NCBI GenBank assembly: GCA_946623915.1
Contig: CAMORQ010000115.1
Coordinates: forward strand, 1 to 6,542
Reading direction: 5' to 3'
DNA: 6,542 nt
From: an uncultured Coriobacteriaceae bacterium
GTDB taxonomy: Bacteria > Actinomycetota > Coriobacteriia > Coriobacteriales > Eggerthellaceae
A program made the translations under genes and the position numbers. The notes below the pieces were generated by a model. That model was given only the letters and a program-made list of their open reading frames with translations. It was not told where the DNA came from and searched no databases. This document shows, piece after piece, positions 1-5,565 of this stretch. Numbering within the stretch: the first letter of the stretch is position 1; the number at the start of each line of letters is the position of its first letter.

Positions 1-204
1 CGCTCGCTGCGATTCGGGTCCCCTCTTGCTGGCAGTCTGGAGGAATTGGCCCGCGAAGCCCGGGCTTCGCATCGGGCACATGTGGAGGAGTCTGTCATGA
101 AGGCTCCCGTGAAGATGATGGTACCCATCGGCCTGCTGATTCTGCCGTCGATGATGCTGCTGGTCATGGGCCCCATTGTGTTGGAACTGTTGGACGGTTT
201 TTAG
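1..204 (+). CDS. TadC/TadB-type pilus inner-membrane platform protein (T2SSF family), C-terminal fragment
   Basis: The last 67 codons of a gene entering from the left edge, read in frame 1 to a TAG stop at 202-204. The fragment begins with a soluble helical part (GSPLAGSLEELAREAR, then basic and acidic residues), followed by KAPVKMMVPIGLLILPS and a hydrophobic segment ending in a GP motif. A soluble helix, then K-A-P-V-K-M, then a final membrane helix with I-L-P-S and a closing G-P is the typical C-terminus of T2SSF-domain proteins of Tad systems. These are the polytopic membrane platforms on which the TadA ATPase acts to assemble Flp pili. The adjacent Flp prepilin supports a TadC (second platform subunit) role, but TadB cannot be excluded from this fragment. 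The gene ends 10 bases before the next start codon. An 18-bp palindrome lies inside the coding sequence at 53-70. Confidence 0.85.
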   Translation, partial: RSLRFGSPLAGSLEELAREARASHRAHVEESVMKAPVKMMVPIGLLILPSMMLLVMGPIVLELLDGF

Positions 205-214
205 AGGAGGAAGA

Positions 215-430
215 ATGTTTAGAAAAGCAATCGAATGGATTAACGCGAAGCTGTGCTCGGTCGGCGCAGACGTGCACGCAAAGCTTTCATGCAGCAAAGG
301 GCAAGGGACGACGGAATACGCGATTCTCGTCGGCGTGCTCGTGGTTATTGCCATTTTGGCGATCACGTTGTTTCGTCCGAGGATTCAGGAGTTGTGGGAT
401 GCGATCGCAAACGGCATCAATGGGCTGTAG
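215..430 (+). CDS. Flp-type type IVb prepilin (probable major pilin)
   Basis: A 71-residue prepilin. A 29-residue basic leader ends in SKG, followed by QGTTEYAILVGVLVVIAILA. Prepilin peptidase would cleave G29|Q30, placing Glu at +5 and Tyr at +6, the E-Y pair diagnostic of Flp pilins. The mature product would be 42 residues: one long hydrophobic helix (about 36-53) and a short amphipathic tail ending in GINGL. This is the size and layout of Tad pilus subunits, which polymerise into the extracellular fibre. The start is the ATG at 215, chosen because a perfect AGGAGG (205-210) sits 4 bases upstream; an open frame extends to 176 but has no such site. It has the strongest ribosome-binding site among the small pilins here, which fits a highly expressed major subunit (inference). 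The leader is rather long for a Flp pilin and contains two cysteines (residues 14 and 26). Confidence 0.9.
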   Translation: MFRKAIEWINAKLCSVGADVHAKLSCSKGQGTTEYAILVGVLVVIAILAITLFRPRIQELWDAIANGINGL

Positions 431-641
431 GACGCTCGCACTTCATCGGCTGCAGGGCGAGGGTGGTCAGGCTACGCTGGAGTTCGCCCTTATCCTGTTC
501 GCGTTCCTTTCCCTTTTGGTGGGATTGGGAGCGCTGGCCGATTTTGCAAGATCGGGTGCGTTGGTCGAACATGCCGGCGCAACGGCATCCCATACGTTGG
601 GAAGCGATGCGGGGGCGGTGGCGGATGTTTTGGCGTACTGA
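420..641 (+). CDS. Very short TadE-like / Flp-like pseudopilin
   Basis: A 73-residue product starting at the ATG at 420, whose first 11 bases overlap the end of the Flp gene. There is no clear Shine-Dalgarno, so translation probably depends on coupling to the upstream gene. Residues 13-22 read GEGGQATLEF: a prepilin peptidase site after G16 with Glu at +5 and Phe at +6. A hydrophobic helix follows at about 23-44 (ALILFAFLSLLVGLGALA). The remaining 30 or so residues are small and Ala/Gly/Ser rich and end in VADVLAY. TadE-like minor pilins are usually well over 100 residues, so the mature 57-residue product is closer to Flp in size while its motif looks TadE-like. It could be a minor pseudopilin or an alternative subunit. 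The reading frame is intact with a normal TGA stop, and nothing suggests a truncated pseudogene. Confidence 0.75.
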   Translation: MGCRTLALHRLQGEGGQATLEFALILFAFLSLLVGLGALADFARSGALVEHAGATASHTLGSDAGAVADVLAY

Positions 642-1137
642 ATCCGGCCAGGCGACGGTCGAGGCCGCATGTACCGTTCCACTGCTGTTCGTGCTCATGC
701 TGATGGTCGCGCAGCCGGGTATCGTGCTTTACGACCGCATGGTCATGCGGCAGGCGGCGGCAGAAGGGTGCCGCCTGCTCGTAACGTCCGGCGCGTCTCC
801 GAACACGGATGGATCGCGCTGCATCGATGCGGTCAAGCGGCAGCTGGCTGCAGTGCCTCCGCACGATCTTTTCCATGTTCACAATCCCGCATGTTCGTGG
901 GATGTGCAGGTTCAGGGAAACGAAAGGTCGGAGCGGGTTTCCGTGTCCATCCGCAATCGCGTCAGGCTGCTGCCCCTGTTCGATTTCACGGGGGTGTTGG
1001 TCGGAATCGCCGACGACCAAGGCTGCATCGAAATCGAAGTCAGCGCATCCGCACCCGTGCAACCCGACTGGGTGGTGCAGTCTCAAAGCGGATCAGACCC
1101 GGGTTCCTGGGTTCGGTCCAAGAGGGGAGGAAACTAG
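607..1137 (+). CDS. TadE-like pseudopilin (minor pilus component)
   Basis: A 176-residue protein if started at the ATG at 607; a second in-frame ATG at 625 would give 170 residues. Neither has a convincing Shine-Dalgarno, so the start is uncertain; both overlap the previous gene (by 35 or 17 bases). Residues 13-22 read SGQATVEAAC: a prepilin peptidase site G14|Q15 with Glu at +5, followed by a hydrophobic helix (about 23-42). The rest fits a TadE-type ectodomain: a helix with RQAAAEGCR, a predicted beta-rich part (VSVSIRNRVRLLPLF), and a closing strand with IEIEVSASAPVQPDW. TadE/TadF-type pseudopilins are processed like pilins and needed for Tad pilus assembly, probably at the cell surface or fibre base. 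Five cysteines (22, 55, 72, 96, 140) include four in the presumed exported part, so disulfides are possible. The stop codon abuts the next ATG. Confidence 0.84.
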   Translation: MRGRWRMFWRTESGQATVEAACTVPLLFVLMLMVAQPGIVLYDRMVMRQAAAEGCRLLVTSGASPNTDGSRCIDAVKRQLAAVPPHDLFHVHNPACSWDVQVQGNERSERVSVSIRNRVRLLPLFDFTGVLVGIADDQGCIEIEVSASAPVQPDWVVQSQSGSDPGSWVRSKRGGN

Positions 1138-3279
1138 ATGGGTTCCGTGCGAAAGCGCATGTTTTTCGAAGACGATGGGGGCTTCAGCACGGTGGGTATG
1201 GCCCTAGCGCTGATGCTGTCTGTGTCGCTTGTGCTGAGTGCCGCGCAGGTTTACCGGGTGCGATCGATGGCTGCGGACGCGCAAAACGTCGCAGATGCTT
1301 GCGCGATGGCGGGCCAGAACCAGATAGCCGCGTTCTACGTCGTCGCGCAAGTGTGCGATTGCGCCGTGTTCTCCCTCTCGGCTGCGGGGACGGCGCTTGT
1401 GGGGGCGGGAGTTGTCGCGGCGTGCGTGCCGGCCGCGCAGCAGTTTTCGGGACATTTAATCAAAGCGGGAAAAAGCGTGTTGGATGCGCGCGATAGTTTC
1501 GCCCAATCGTGCGCTTCGGGGCTGAACCGCCTCCAGGGCGTCCTTCCCGCGATTGCGGCCGTCAAGGCCGCGGCGGTGGCGCGCGCCAACAGCACGGACG
1601 GAGCTTCGTACTACGCTGTGGCGGTTCTCGCACCCTATGAAGGGGAAGCGATTGGAGCCCCGGATCCGCTCGATGGGTCAGAGAACCTAGATGACGTCGT
1701 CGACGTGGGGCAGAGGGTTTCCGATGCGGCGTCTTCGGCAGAAGAGGCTGCATCGGCGGCTAATGCCCATAGGACGGCGGCATATATGGCTGATTGCGGT
1801 GCGGCACCTGCTTACTGCATGTACGAACGCGCGCAGGTCCTTGCGGGAATGCACGGAACCGACAATCCATCGTACGGATCCGAAGACGCGTGGTCTTTCG
1901 GCGTGGCGCTCAAGCGCGCCCGGGCGTACTACTGGAACCGGTACACGAACGAAGCGCCCGCGTCGGATTCTGTCGAAGAGCAGGCCCGCTCCGCGATCCG
2001 GCAAAGGTTCTACGCCTACGCCGTCAACGCGCTGGCGGACGGTTATGTCTACGAATCCGAAGATTCCTTCGATGCGCACTTCCCCTTGCTTCCCAGGAAC
2101 ACCGACGAGATGCGCGCGACGTGGCTCTACACCGAAGGCGCCTATCCCGTCAGCGAAAACGCAGAAGGCGTTTGGACCGAGCATGCGTGGGATGGGTGTC
2201 CAGGCATGGAAGGCGAGGCCTTCGTCGGCATGGGATCGGTTGAGCAAATGGAGGTCGAAGGTTTTCCCCAATGTCCCGTCTGCGGCTTTTCCGCTTCGAG
2301 TGTAGGCAAGGTGGCTGCTGCCTCAACCTCGATCGACAACGGTTTCGAGCACCATTACCGTATCGTGGCGCTCGAAGCTGCCGCGTACCAGAAAGAAAGG
2401 CAGGAACTCTCCCGTATGGAGGAGTCGGTGAAAAACCCCGTCAAGGACATGCTCGACAAGCTGAAACGCATGCTGTCGTCTGCTTCGGATAGCCGCCTGA
2501 AGGTGCGTCCACCGGGCAGCATCGGCTGCATAGCGGTCGTGATTGCACCCGGAGGGTTTTCCTTGTCGGACATGGTGGGGTCCAACCTGGTCGGTGCGGG
2601 AGGGACGCTAGGACCCCGTGCGGCGGTGTCTGCGGCGACGCTTGCCGAAGACGATTCGGATGAATTGGAAACAGTCGTTTCATCGCTGCTCGACGGATTG
2701 CTGGGCGATTCTGCAGCGCTCGCTTTGCCCTCTGTTTTGCTGGGAGCCTGGTCGGACGTGCTAGTTGCGTACACGAAAGGAACGAAGTCGCTATCGGATA
2801 ACATCGCTTCCGCCTTGAACAGTTTGCCCCTTATCGGCAAGACGGGCTTGGGCACATGGGCGTCTGCGCGCCTCAACGAGACGATAGAGGCTGCGGGCTT
2901 GGCCCCTCCCGACCTGGTGTCGCATAAGCCTGTGCTCCTGAATTCCTACCACGTTGCGTCTGCGGATGATGCCGCCTTGTCGCGTCGCATCGTGCAGGGC
3001 AAGGAGGCGCTCTCCCATGCCCACGGATCGTTGCCGGCGGACTCGCTTTCAGCTCTCGTCAGCCTGGCGGGGGGTCGTGCCGAAACGGCATACGAGAAAT
3101 GGGACGCTACATTCGTCGTGGCCACGATACAGCTTGCGGGTGCCGACGGTGCAACCGTTCCGCTCGAGATAACGCTCCCGCCTTCTTTGAAGGATGCAGG
3201 TGCCAACTTGATAGACGGCGCAATAGAGAACGCGTTGGATGCTACGGGTAGCCTTGCGGGGGTGCGAAGATGGGAATAG
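1138..3279 (+). CDS. Large TadG-like protein with pilin-like N-terminus and unassigned exported region
   Basis: A 713-residue protein. The ATG directly follows the upstream stop and has GGGGAGG (1124-1130) 7 bases before it. Residues 1-15 are a charged leader ending in DDGG, then FSTVGMALALMLSVSLVLSA (about 16-35) forms a membrane helix followed by VRSMAADAQNVADACAMAG. The N-terminal anchor followed by an A-x-x-x-A-D-A-C-A-x-A-G-like stretch is typical of TadG/TadE-G pilus assembly proteins. A second hydrophobic stretch (about 77-101) could be another membrane segment. The remaining roughly 600 residues match no family I recognise. Visible parts are an Ala-rich helical stretch (about 139-215), an aromatic and acidic part (about 245-350), a CPVC pair (379-382), a charged helix (about 412-447) and a Gly/Ser/Leu-rich C-terminal half. 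Unlike its neighbours, it has Gly where the Glu+5 of a pilin signal would be. It is probably an envelope-anchored pilus assembly or surface component (inference). Confidence 0.75.
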   Translation: MGSVRKRMFFEDDGGFSTVGMALALMLSVSLVLSAAQVYRVRSMAADAQNVADACAMAGQNQIAAFYVVAQVCDCAVFSLSAAGTALVGAGVVAACVPAAQQFSGHLIKAGKSVLDARDSFAQSCASGLNRLQGVLPAIAAVKAAAVARANSTDGASYYAVAVLAPYEGEAIGAPDPLDGSENLDDVVDVGQRVSDAASSAEEAASAANAHRTAAYMADCGAAPAYCMYERAQVLAGMHGTDNPSYGSEDAWSFGVALKRARAYYWNRYTNEAPASDSVEEQARSAIRQRFYAYAVNALADGYVYESEDSFDAHFPLLPRNTDEMRATWLYTEGAYPVSENAEGVWTEHAWDGCPGMEGEAFVGMGSVEQMEVEGFPQCPVCGFSASSVGKVAAASTSIDNGFEHHYRIVALEAAAYQKERQELSRMEESVKNPVKDMLDKLKRMLSSASDSRLKVRPPGSIGCIAVVIAPGGFSLSDMVGSNLVGAGGTLGPRAAVSAATLAEDDSDELETVVSSLLDGLLGDSAALALPSVLLGAWSDVLVAYTKGTKSLSDNIASALNSLPLIGKTGLGTWASARLNETIEAAGLAPPDLVSHKPVLLNSYHVASADDAALSRRIVQGKEALSHAHGSLPADSLSALVSLAGGRAETAYEKWDATFVVATIQLAGADGATVPLEITLPPSLKDAGANLIDGAIENALDATGSLAGVRRWE

Positions 3280-3704
3280 CGCGTCGTTGCGAAAGAGGCC
3301 AGATGACTGTGGAGCTTGCTGCCGGCATTCCTGTGTTTATAGCCATTGCCTTCGTGGTGTTCAACGCCATGTTGTTCATGGAGAATTGCGCGGCGTTTGA
3401 CCGTTTGGCGAAAGACGCCGTGCGTACGTACGCCGCGTCGCCGGCCCATGGGCAGACGCTCGACGACTCCGTTGCACTGGTGCAGGAAAGCCTGCGTAGG
3501 TCTTTTTCCTACGACTACGTTTCCGTGTCGGTCGAAGCGCACAAATCCGCTTTGGGGCTCGCGACGTTCACGGCGACCCTTCGTTTCACGCCCACGCTGT
3601 TCGGACGGAGCTTTTCAGGATCGGTGTTCGGCGTGGATATGTGGTCGCCTTCCCATGCCGTGCAGATGACGGTCGACCCCTATCGTCCGGGGGTGGTTGT
3701 GTGA
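3270..3704 (+). CDS. TadE-like pseudopilin
   Basis: A 144-residue protein whose ATG lies inside the end of the preceding gene (10-base overlap), with a G-rich GGGGGTG run just upstream. Residues 9-16 read RGQMTVEL, giving a prepilin peptidase site G10|Q11 with Glu at +5. The hydrophobic helix covers about 17-37 (AAGIPVFIAIAFVVFNAMLF). The ectodomain has a helix (about 41-76) and then alternating hydrophobic residues suggesting beta strands (YVSVSVEA, FTATLRFTPTLFGRSF), ending in VQMTVDPYRPGVVV. Length and layout are those of TadE-like minor pilins of Tad systems. It is probably inserted in the cytoplasmic membrane, processed by the prepilin peptidase and used in pilus assembly. Its stop codon shares one base with the next start (TGATG), a sign of translational coupling. 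Confidence 0.85.
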   Translation: MGIARRCERGQMTVELAAGIPVFIAIAFVVFNAMLFMENCAAFDRLAKDAVRTYAASPAHGQTLDDSVALVQESLRRSFSYDYVSVSVEAHKSALGLATFTATLRFTPTLFGRSFSGSVFGVDMWSPSHAVQMTVDPYRPGVVV

Positions 3705-4225
3705 TGACCCAGGCAAGGCGTCTTTGCGCATCGGCGTGTGCGCTCGTTCTAGCCATCGCGCTTCCGTCGGCGTGTTGCGCGTACGGTTCCTTTTCGGAGA
3801 GGGGGCATCGCCCGATGGAGCCCGGTGATGCGGGGGGTTCGTACGGGAGGCTAGCTGATCAGGGTTTTTGGGACGGCTTCGACGGCGATGTGGTCAGAAA
3901 CCTGTTCGACAAAGTTGCCGGATACCCGGCTCCGTCTCCATTACCGGCGGGGTTCGCCGAAGAGGTGATCGATCCGGCTCGCTTCGGCGAAGCCGATGTG
4001 TTCGCAGAGGAAGGTGTTGTCGGTGCGTTTTGGGAAGAGAAGCCTCATCAAGTCCCCGAGGCCATCGATGCGGACTTGGACGCACATGGATGGGGCCGTG
4101 TTGGCGTCGATGGTGCCGGGTCGACGTACGTGAAAGCCGCGGGGGACTATCGGTGGCTGCACGTTTCCTTGTACGAAACGCCATGTTCGGCAACGGCGGT
4201 CTTCGCCTTCGAAAGAGGTGGGTAG
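3704..4225 (+). CDS. Small exported protein of unknown function
   Basis: A 173-residue product starting at the ATG of a TGATG junction with the upstream gene, preceded by GGGGGTGG. An N-terminal signal sequence is clear: basic MTQARR, a hydrophobic core (about 9-20) and small residues PSACCA. Cleavage near residue 26 by signal peptidase I is possible. The two cysteines at 24-25 raise the option of a lipoprotein, but Pro at -3 of C24 fits a lipobox poorly. The mature part is acidic. Residues 29-128 are rich in Gly, Asp and Glu with no motif I know. Residues 129-170 look like a compact folded unit of alternating strands (GWGRVGVDG, STYVKAAGDYRWLHVSLYE, SATAVFAFE). I do not recognise the family. 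Its place in the pilus operon suggests a periplasmic or surface role in pilus assembly or anchoring (inference). Confidence 0.75.
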   Translation: MTQARRLCASACALVLAIALPSACCAYGSFSERGHRPMEPGDAGGSYGRLADQGFWDGFDGDVVRNLFDKVAGYPAPSPLPAGFAEEVIDPARFGEADVFAEEGVVGAFWEEKPHQVPEAIDADLDAHGWGRVGVDGAGSTYVKAAGDYRWLHVSLYETPCSATAVFAFERGG

Positions 4226-4552
4226 ATGGACGATGTCAAAGTGCTTACCGGATCTTTAGCGCGCATGCGCGGATTGCTGTTTTCGAAGAGAGGGGCGGGT
4301 GCGGTCGCGTTGGTTCCATGCGGGGATGTGCATACCTTCGGAATGAAGTACGCGATCGACATCGCCTTCGTTGGCGCGGATGCGCGCGTGATCCGGTCGT
4401 ATCGGTCTGTGGAACCAGGCTGCCGTTTGCGGTGCTGCAATGCGGCCGCGACGATCGAGCGAGCCTCTGCGCCAACTGAACAGTGGTATGCCCCCGGAGC
4501 ATACGCCGGGGAAGAAATTGAAAAGGCCATCAGAGAAAGGAAGCCAAGATGA
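4226..4552 (+). CDS. DUF192 family protein
   Basis: A 108-residue protein whose ATG follows the upstream TAG directly; GAGG at 4215-4218 lies 7 bases before it. Family landmarks run in order: RMRGLLFSKR (13-22), matching the usual R-x-R-G-L-M-F segment; then residues 35-50, HTFGMKYAIDIAFVGA, the hallmark H-T-F-G-M-x-x-x-I-D-x-x-F block; then ADARVIRSYRSVEP; then NAAATIERAS, replacing the common V-L-E-L segment. DUF192 proteins are small beta-rich proteins without an established biochemical role. Many are exported, but this one has no signal peptide and would be cytoplasmic. Four cysteines (32, 66, 70, 71) include an adjacent pair. It overlaps the next gene by 4 bases (ATGA). Its location at the end of a Tad operon suggests an accessory role, but the sequence shows no mechanism. 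Confidence 0.85.
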   Translation: MDDVKVLTGSLARMRGLLFSKRGAGAVALVPCGDVHTFGMKYAIDIAFVGADARVIRSYRSVEPGCRLRCCNAAATIERASAPTEQWYAPGAYAGEEIEKAIRERKPR

Positions 4553-5154
4553 AAACGTGTCCTATTTGCAACGCGTCCTGTTACGACGATATGAGCACCT
4601 GTTTCAGCTGCATGCACAATTTCGGAGAAAGTGATGCATGCATTCAGGGCGCACATGCGCTAAGCGCCGACGATTCACTGCTGCCGGTGGGGATGCAGGA
4701 TCCAGGCGGAACGCCCTTTGTGCCGGGGCCTGCGGTCGGGCATCCACGCGGTCGGGGCGAATGGGCAGGAAACGGTCGACGCCACGATGGGGTCGCGCAG
4801 GCCGAGACTGGCGATGTGGGTGACGCGGCCACGCAGAGGCTGCACTGGCTGAAGAACATGGAGGCATTGGATGCCGGTCAGTCCGACGACGCAGCCGTCG
4901 AAGTGGCCGAGCCTCCCGTCAGATTCGAAATCCCCCTCATCGACGACAGCATCGCGCCTTTTGCTTCGTGTTTGATGCCAAAGAGGATGTCGGGTCGCGA
5001 AACGCTGCGACGCCGGGGGTCGGCCCATGCGGGGTCATCTTCGGGAGGTGCGTTTGCTTTGCGCGCTCCTGCCGTTACACCAGCGACGAACGAGCCGTCC
5101 GTAGAAAGCGAAGCGCGATATCAACTGGTGGTGAAACTGCAGCCTGTTGTGTGA
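4549..5154 (+). CDS. Zinc-ribbon protein with low-complexity linker
   Basis: A 201-residue protein starting at an ATGA overlap with the DUF192 gene; AGGAAG (4538-4543) 5 bases upstream supports this start. The N-terminus holds two CxxC pairs, C4-P-I-C7 and C18-F-S-C21, the treble of a rubredoxin-like zinc ribbon, with an extra C11. Residues 27-180 or so are Gly, Pro, Asp and Ala rich with scattered charge and look largely disordered. The exceptions are a short helical stretch (about 95-107, TQRLHWLKNMEAL) and VRFEIPLIDDS (about 124-134). The last residues, ARYQLVVKLQPVV, look like a terminal beta strand, possibly a docking peptide. No membrane segment or signal peptide is seen, so it is probably cytoplasmic. 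It is the last gene of the pilus operon. The function is not known; a regulatory or adaptor role is a guess. Confidence 0.8.
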   Translation: MKTCPICNASCYDDMSTCFSCMHNFGESDACIQGAHALSADDSLLPVGMQDPGGTPFVPGPAVGHPRGRGEWAGNGRRHDGVAQAETGDVGDAATQRLHWLKNMEALDAGQSDDAAVEVAEPPVRFEIPLIDDSIAPFASCLMPKRMSGRETLRRRGSAHAGSSSGGAFALRAPAVTPATNEPSVESEARYQLVVKLQPVV

Positions 5155-5162
5155 CCTAGGGC

Positions 5163-5189
5163 CTCCGAGAGTCTCTACAGGAGCTTTTT
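5163..5189 (+). terminator. Possible weak intrinsic terminator of the pilus operon
   Basis: CTCC (5163-5166) can pair with GGAG (5180-5183) across a 13-base loop, followed after one C by five T (5185-5189). The stem is only four pairs and lies partly in the 3' end of the convergent regulator gene. It may be a weak rightward terminator or chance. No better candidate exists at the 20-bp convergent junction. Confidence 0.2.
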
Positions 5190-5513
5190 GTACGCGTCTT
5201 CTGCACGCTTTTGGATGTCGGCTTGCAGCTTTTGGTAGACGGCGAGCATCTTTTCCCCGTTTTTGGTAAGCGTGGACCCGTGGGCGCCGTCGCGGTCAAG
5301 TAGGGAAAAGCCAAGGGCTTCTTCGGTTTCGCGTATGACGCGCCATGCCTTGCTGTAGGCCATGCCCATGTTCTTCGCGGCGGCGTTGAGCGAACCGGTG
5401 GTCTTAACGCCCTCGCATAGCTCTGCGATTCCTGGGCCGAAGGCGGAATTGCCGTTGGCCCGAGGGTTTTCGATGGTGAGTTTGATGCGGGGTTTCAATT
5501 GTTTGACACCCAT
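5175..5513 (-). CDS. Stand-alone ModE N-terminal-type winged-helix transcriptional regulator
   Basis: A 112-residue DNA-binding protein. Residues about 38-67 form the helix-turn-helix (TTGSLNAAAKNMGMAYSKAW, then RVIRETEEALG). Next come the wing (SLLDRDGAHGSTLTKNGEKM, about 70-89) and a C-terminal dimerisation-type helix rich in Lys and Gln. The G-S-x-x-x-A-A-K-x-x-G-x-x-Y-x-x-A-W core and the L-T-x-x-G wing are those of the N-terminal domain of ModE and LysR-like relatives. Full ModE is about 260 residues with molybdate-binding domains at the C-terminus; these are absent, so molybdate sensing by this protein alone is not supported. The ATG at 5513 has AGGAA on the - strand just upstream. The gene lies 44 bases after thrC on the same strand and faces the pilus operon tail to tail. 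A TATAAT in a palindrome upstream hints at its own promoter and perhaps autoregulation. The target genes are unknown. Confidence 0.9.
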   Translation of the reverse strand: MGVKQLKPRIKLTIENPRANGNSAFGPGIAELCEGVKTTGSLNAAAKNMGMAYSKAWRVIRETEEALGFSLLDRDGAHGSTLTKNGEKMLAVYQKLQADIQKRAEDAYKKLL

Positions 5514-5552
5514 GGGTTCCTGCCTAACTAACTGGGGAGATGGTTATTCGGG

Positions 5553-5565
5553 TGGTATTATACCA
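5553..5565. promoter_or_regulatory. Perfect 13-bp palindrome, candidate operator
   Basis: TGGTATTATACCA is a perfect inverted repeat around one central base. It spans the thrC stop codon (5558-5560) and contains the candidate -10 of the downstream regulator gene. A symmetric AT-centred site over a -10 element, about 40 bases upstream of a small winged-helix gene, is a plausible binding site for that protein or another dimeric regulator. It is shorter than the known ModE operator, so the assignment is only an inference. Confidence 0.35.

Noticed and set aside
253..606. Long open frame upstream of and in frame with the second TadE-like gene, giving a 294-residue product
   Set aside because: It overlaps the Flp and first TadE-like genes in another frame, the translated part is Arg-rich with no pilin or membrane character, and real protein features begin only at about 607.
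490..1086. 198-residue antisense open frame
   Set aside because: Composition is His/Arg/Pro rich, as expected for the shadow of a GC-rich gene; it covers two well-supported + strand genes and has no recognisable motif.
669..1496. 275-residue + strand frame across the second TadE-like and TadG-like genes
   Set aside because: Arg/Gly/Cys-rich out-of-frame translation with no ribosome-binding site and no domain; a shadow frame.
1687..2305. Overlapping ORFs of about 195-205 residues on both strands inside the TadG-like gene
   Set aside because: Arg/Pro/Ser-rich shadow translations lacking starts with ribosome-binding sites; the 713-residue frame explains the region.
3704..3781. Lipoprotein signal in the exported protein
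   Set aside because: The candidate lipobox has Pro at -3 (L-P-S-A-C); a signal peptidase I site or an uncleaved anchor is at least as likely, so lipoprotein status is not claimed.
4492..4511. CCCCGG / CCGGGG hairpin with 8-base loop, considered as a terminator
   Set aside because: No T run follows on either strand, and it lies inside the DUF192 gene just before a tightly coupled downstream gene.
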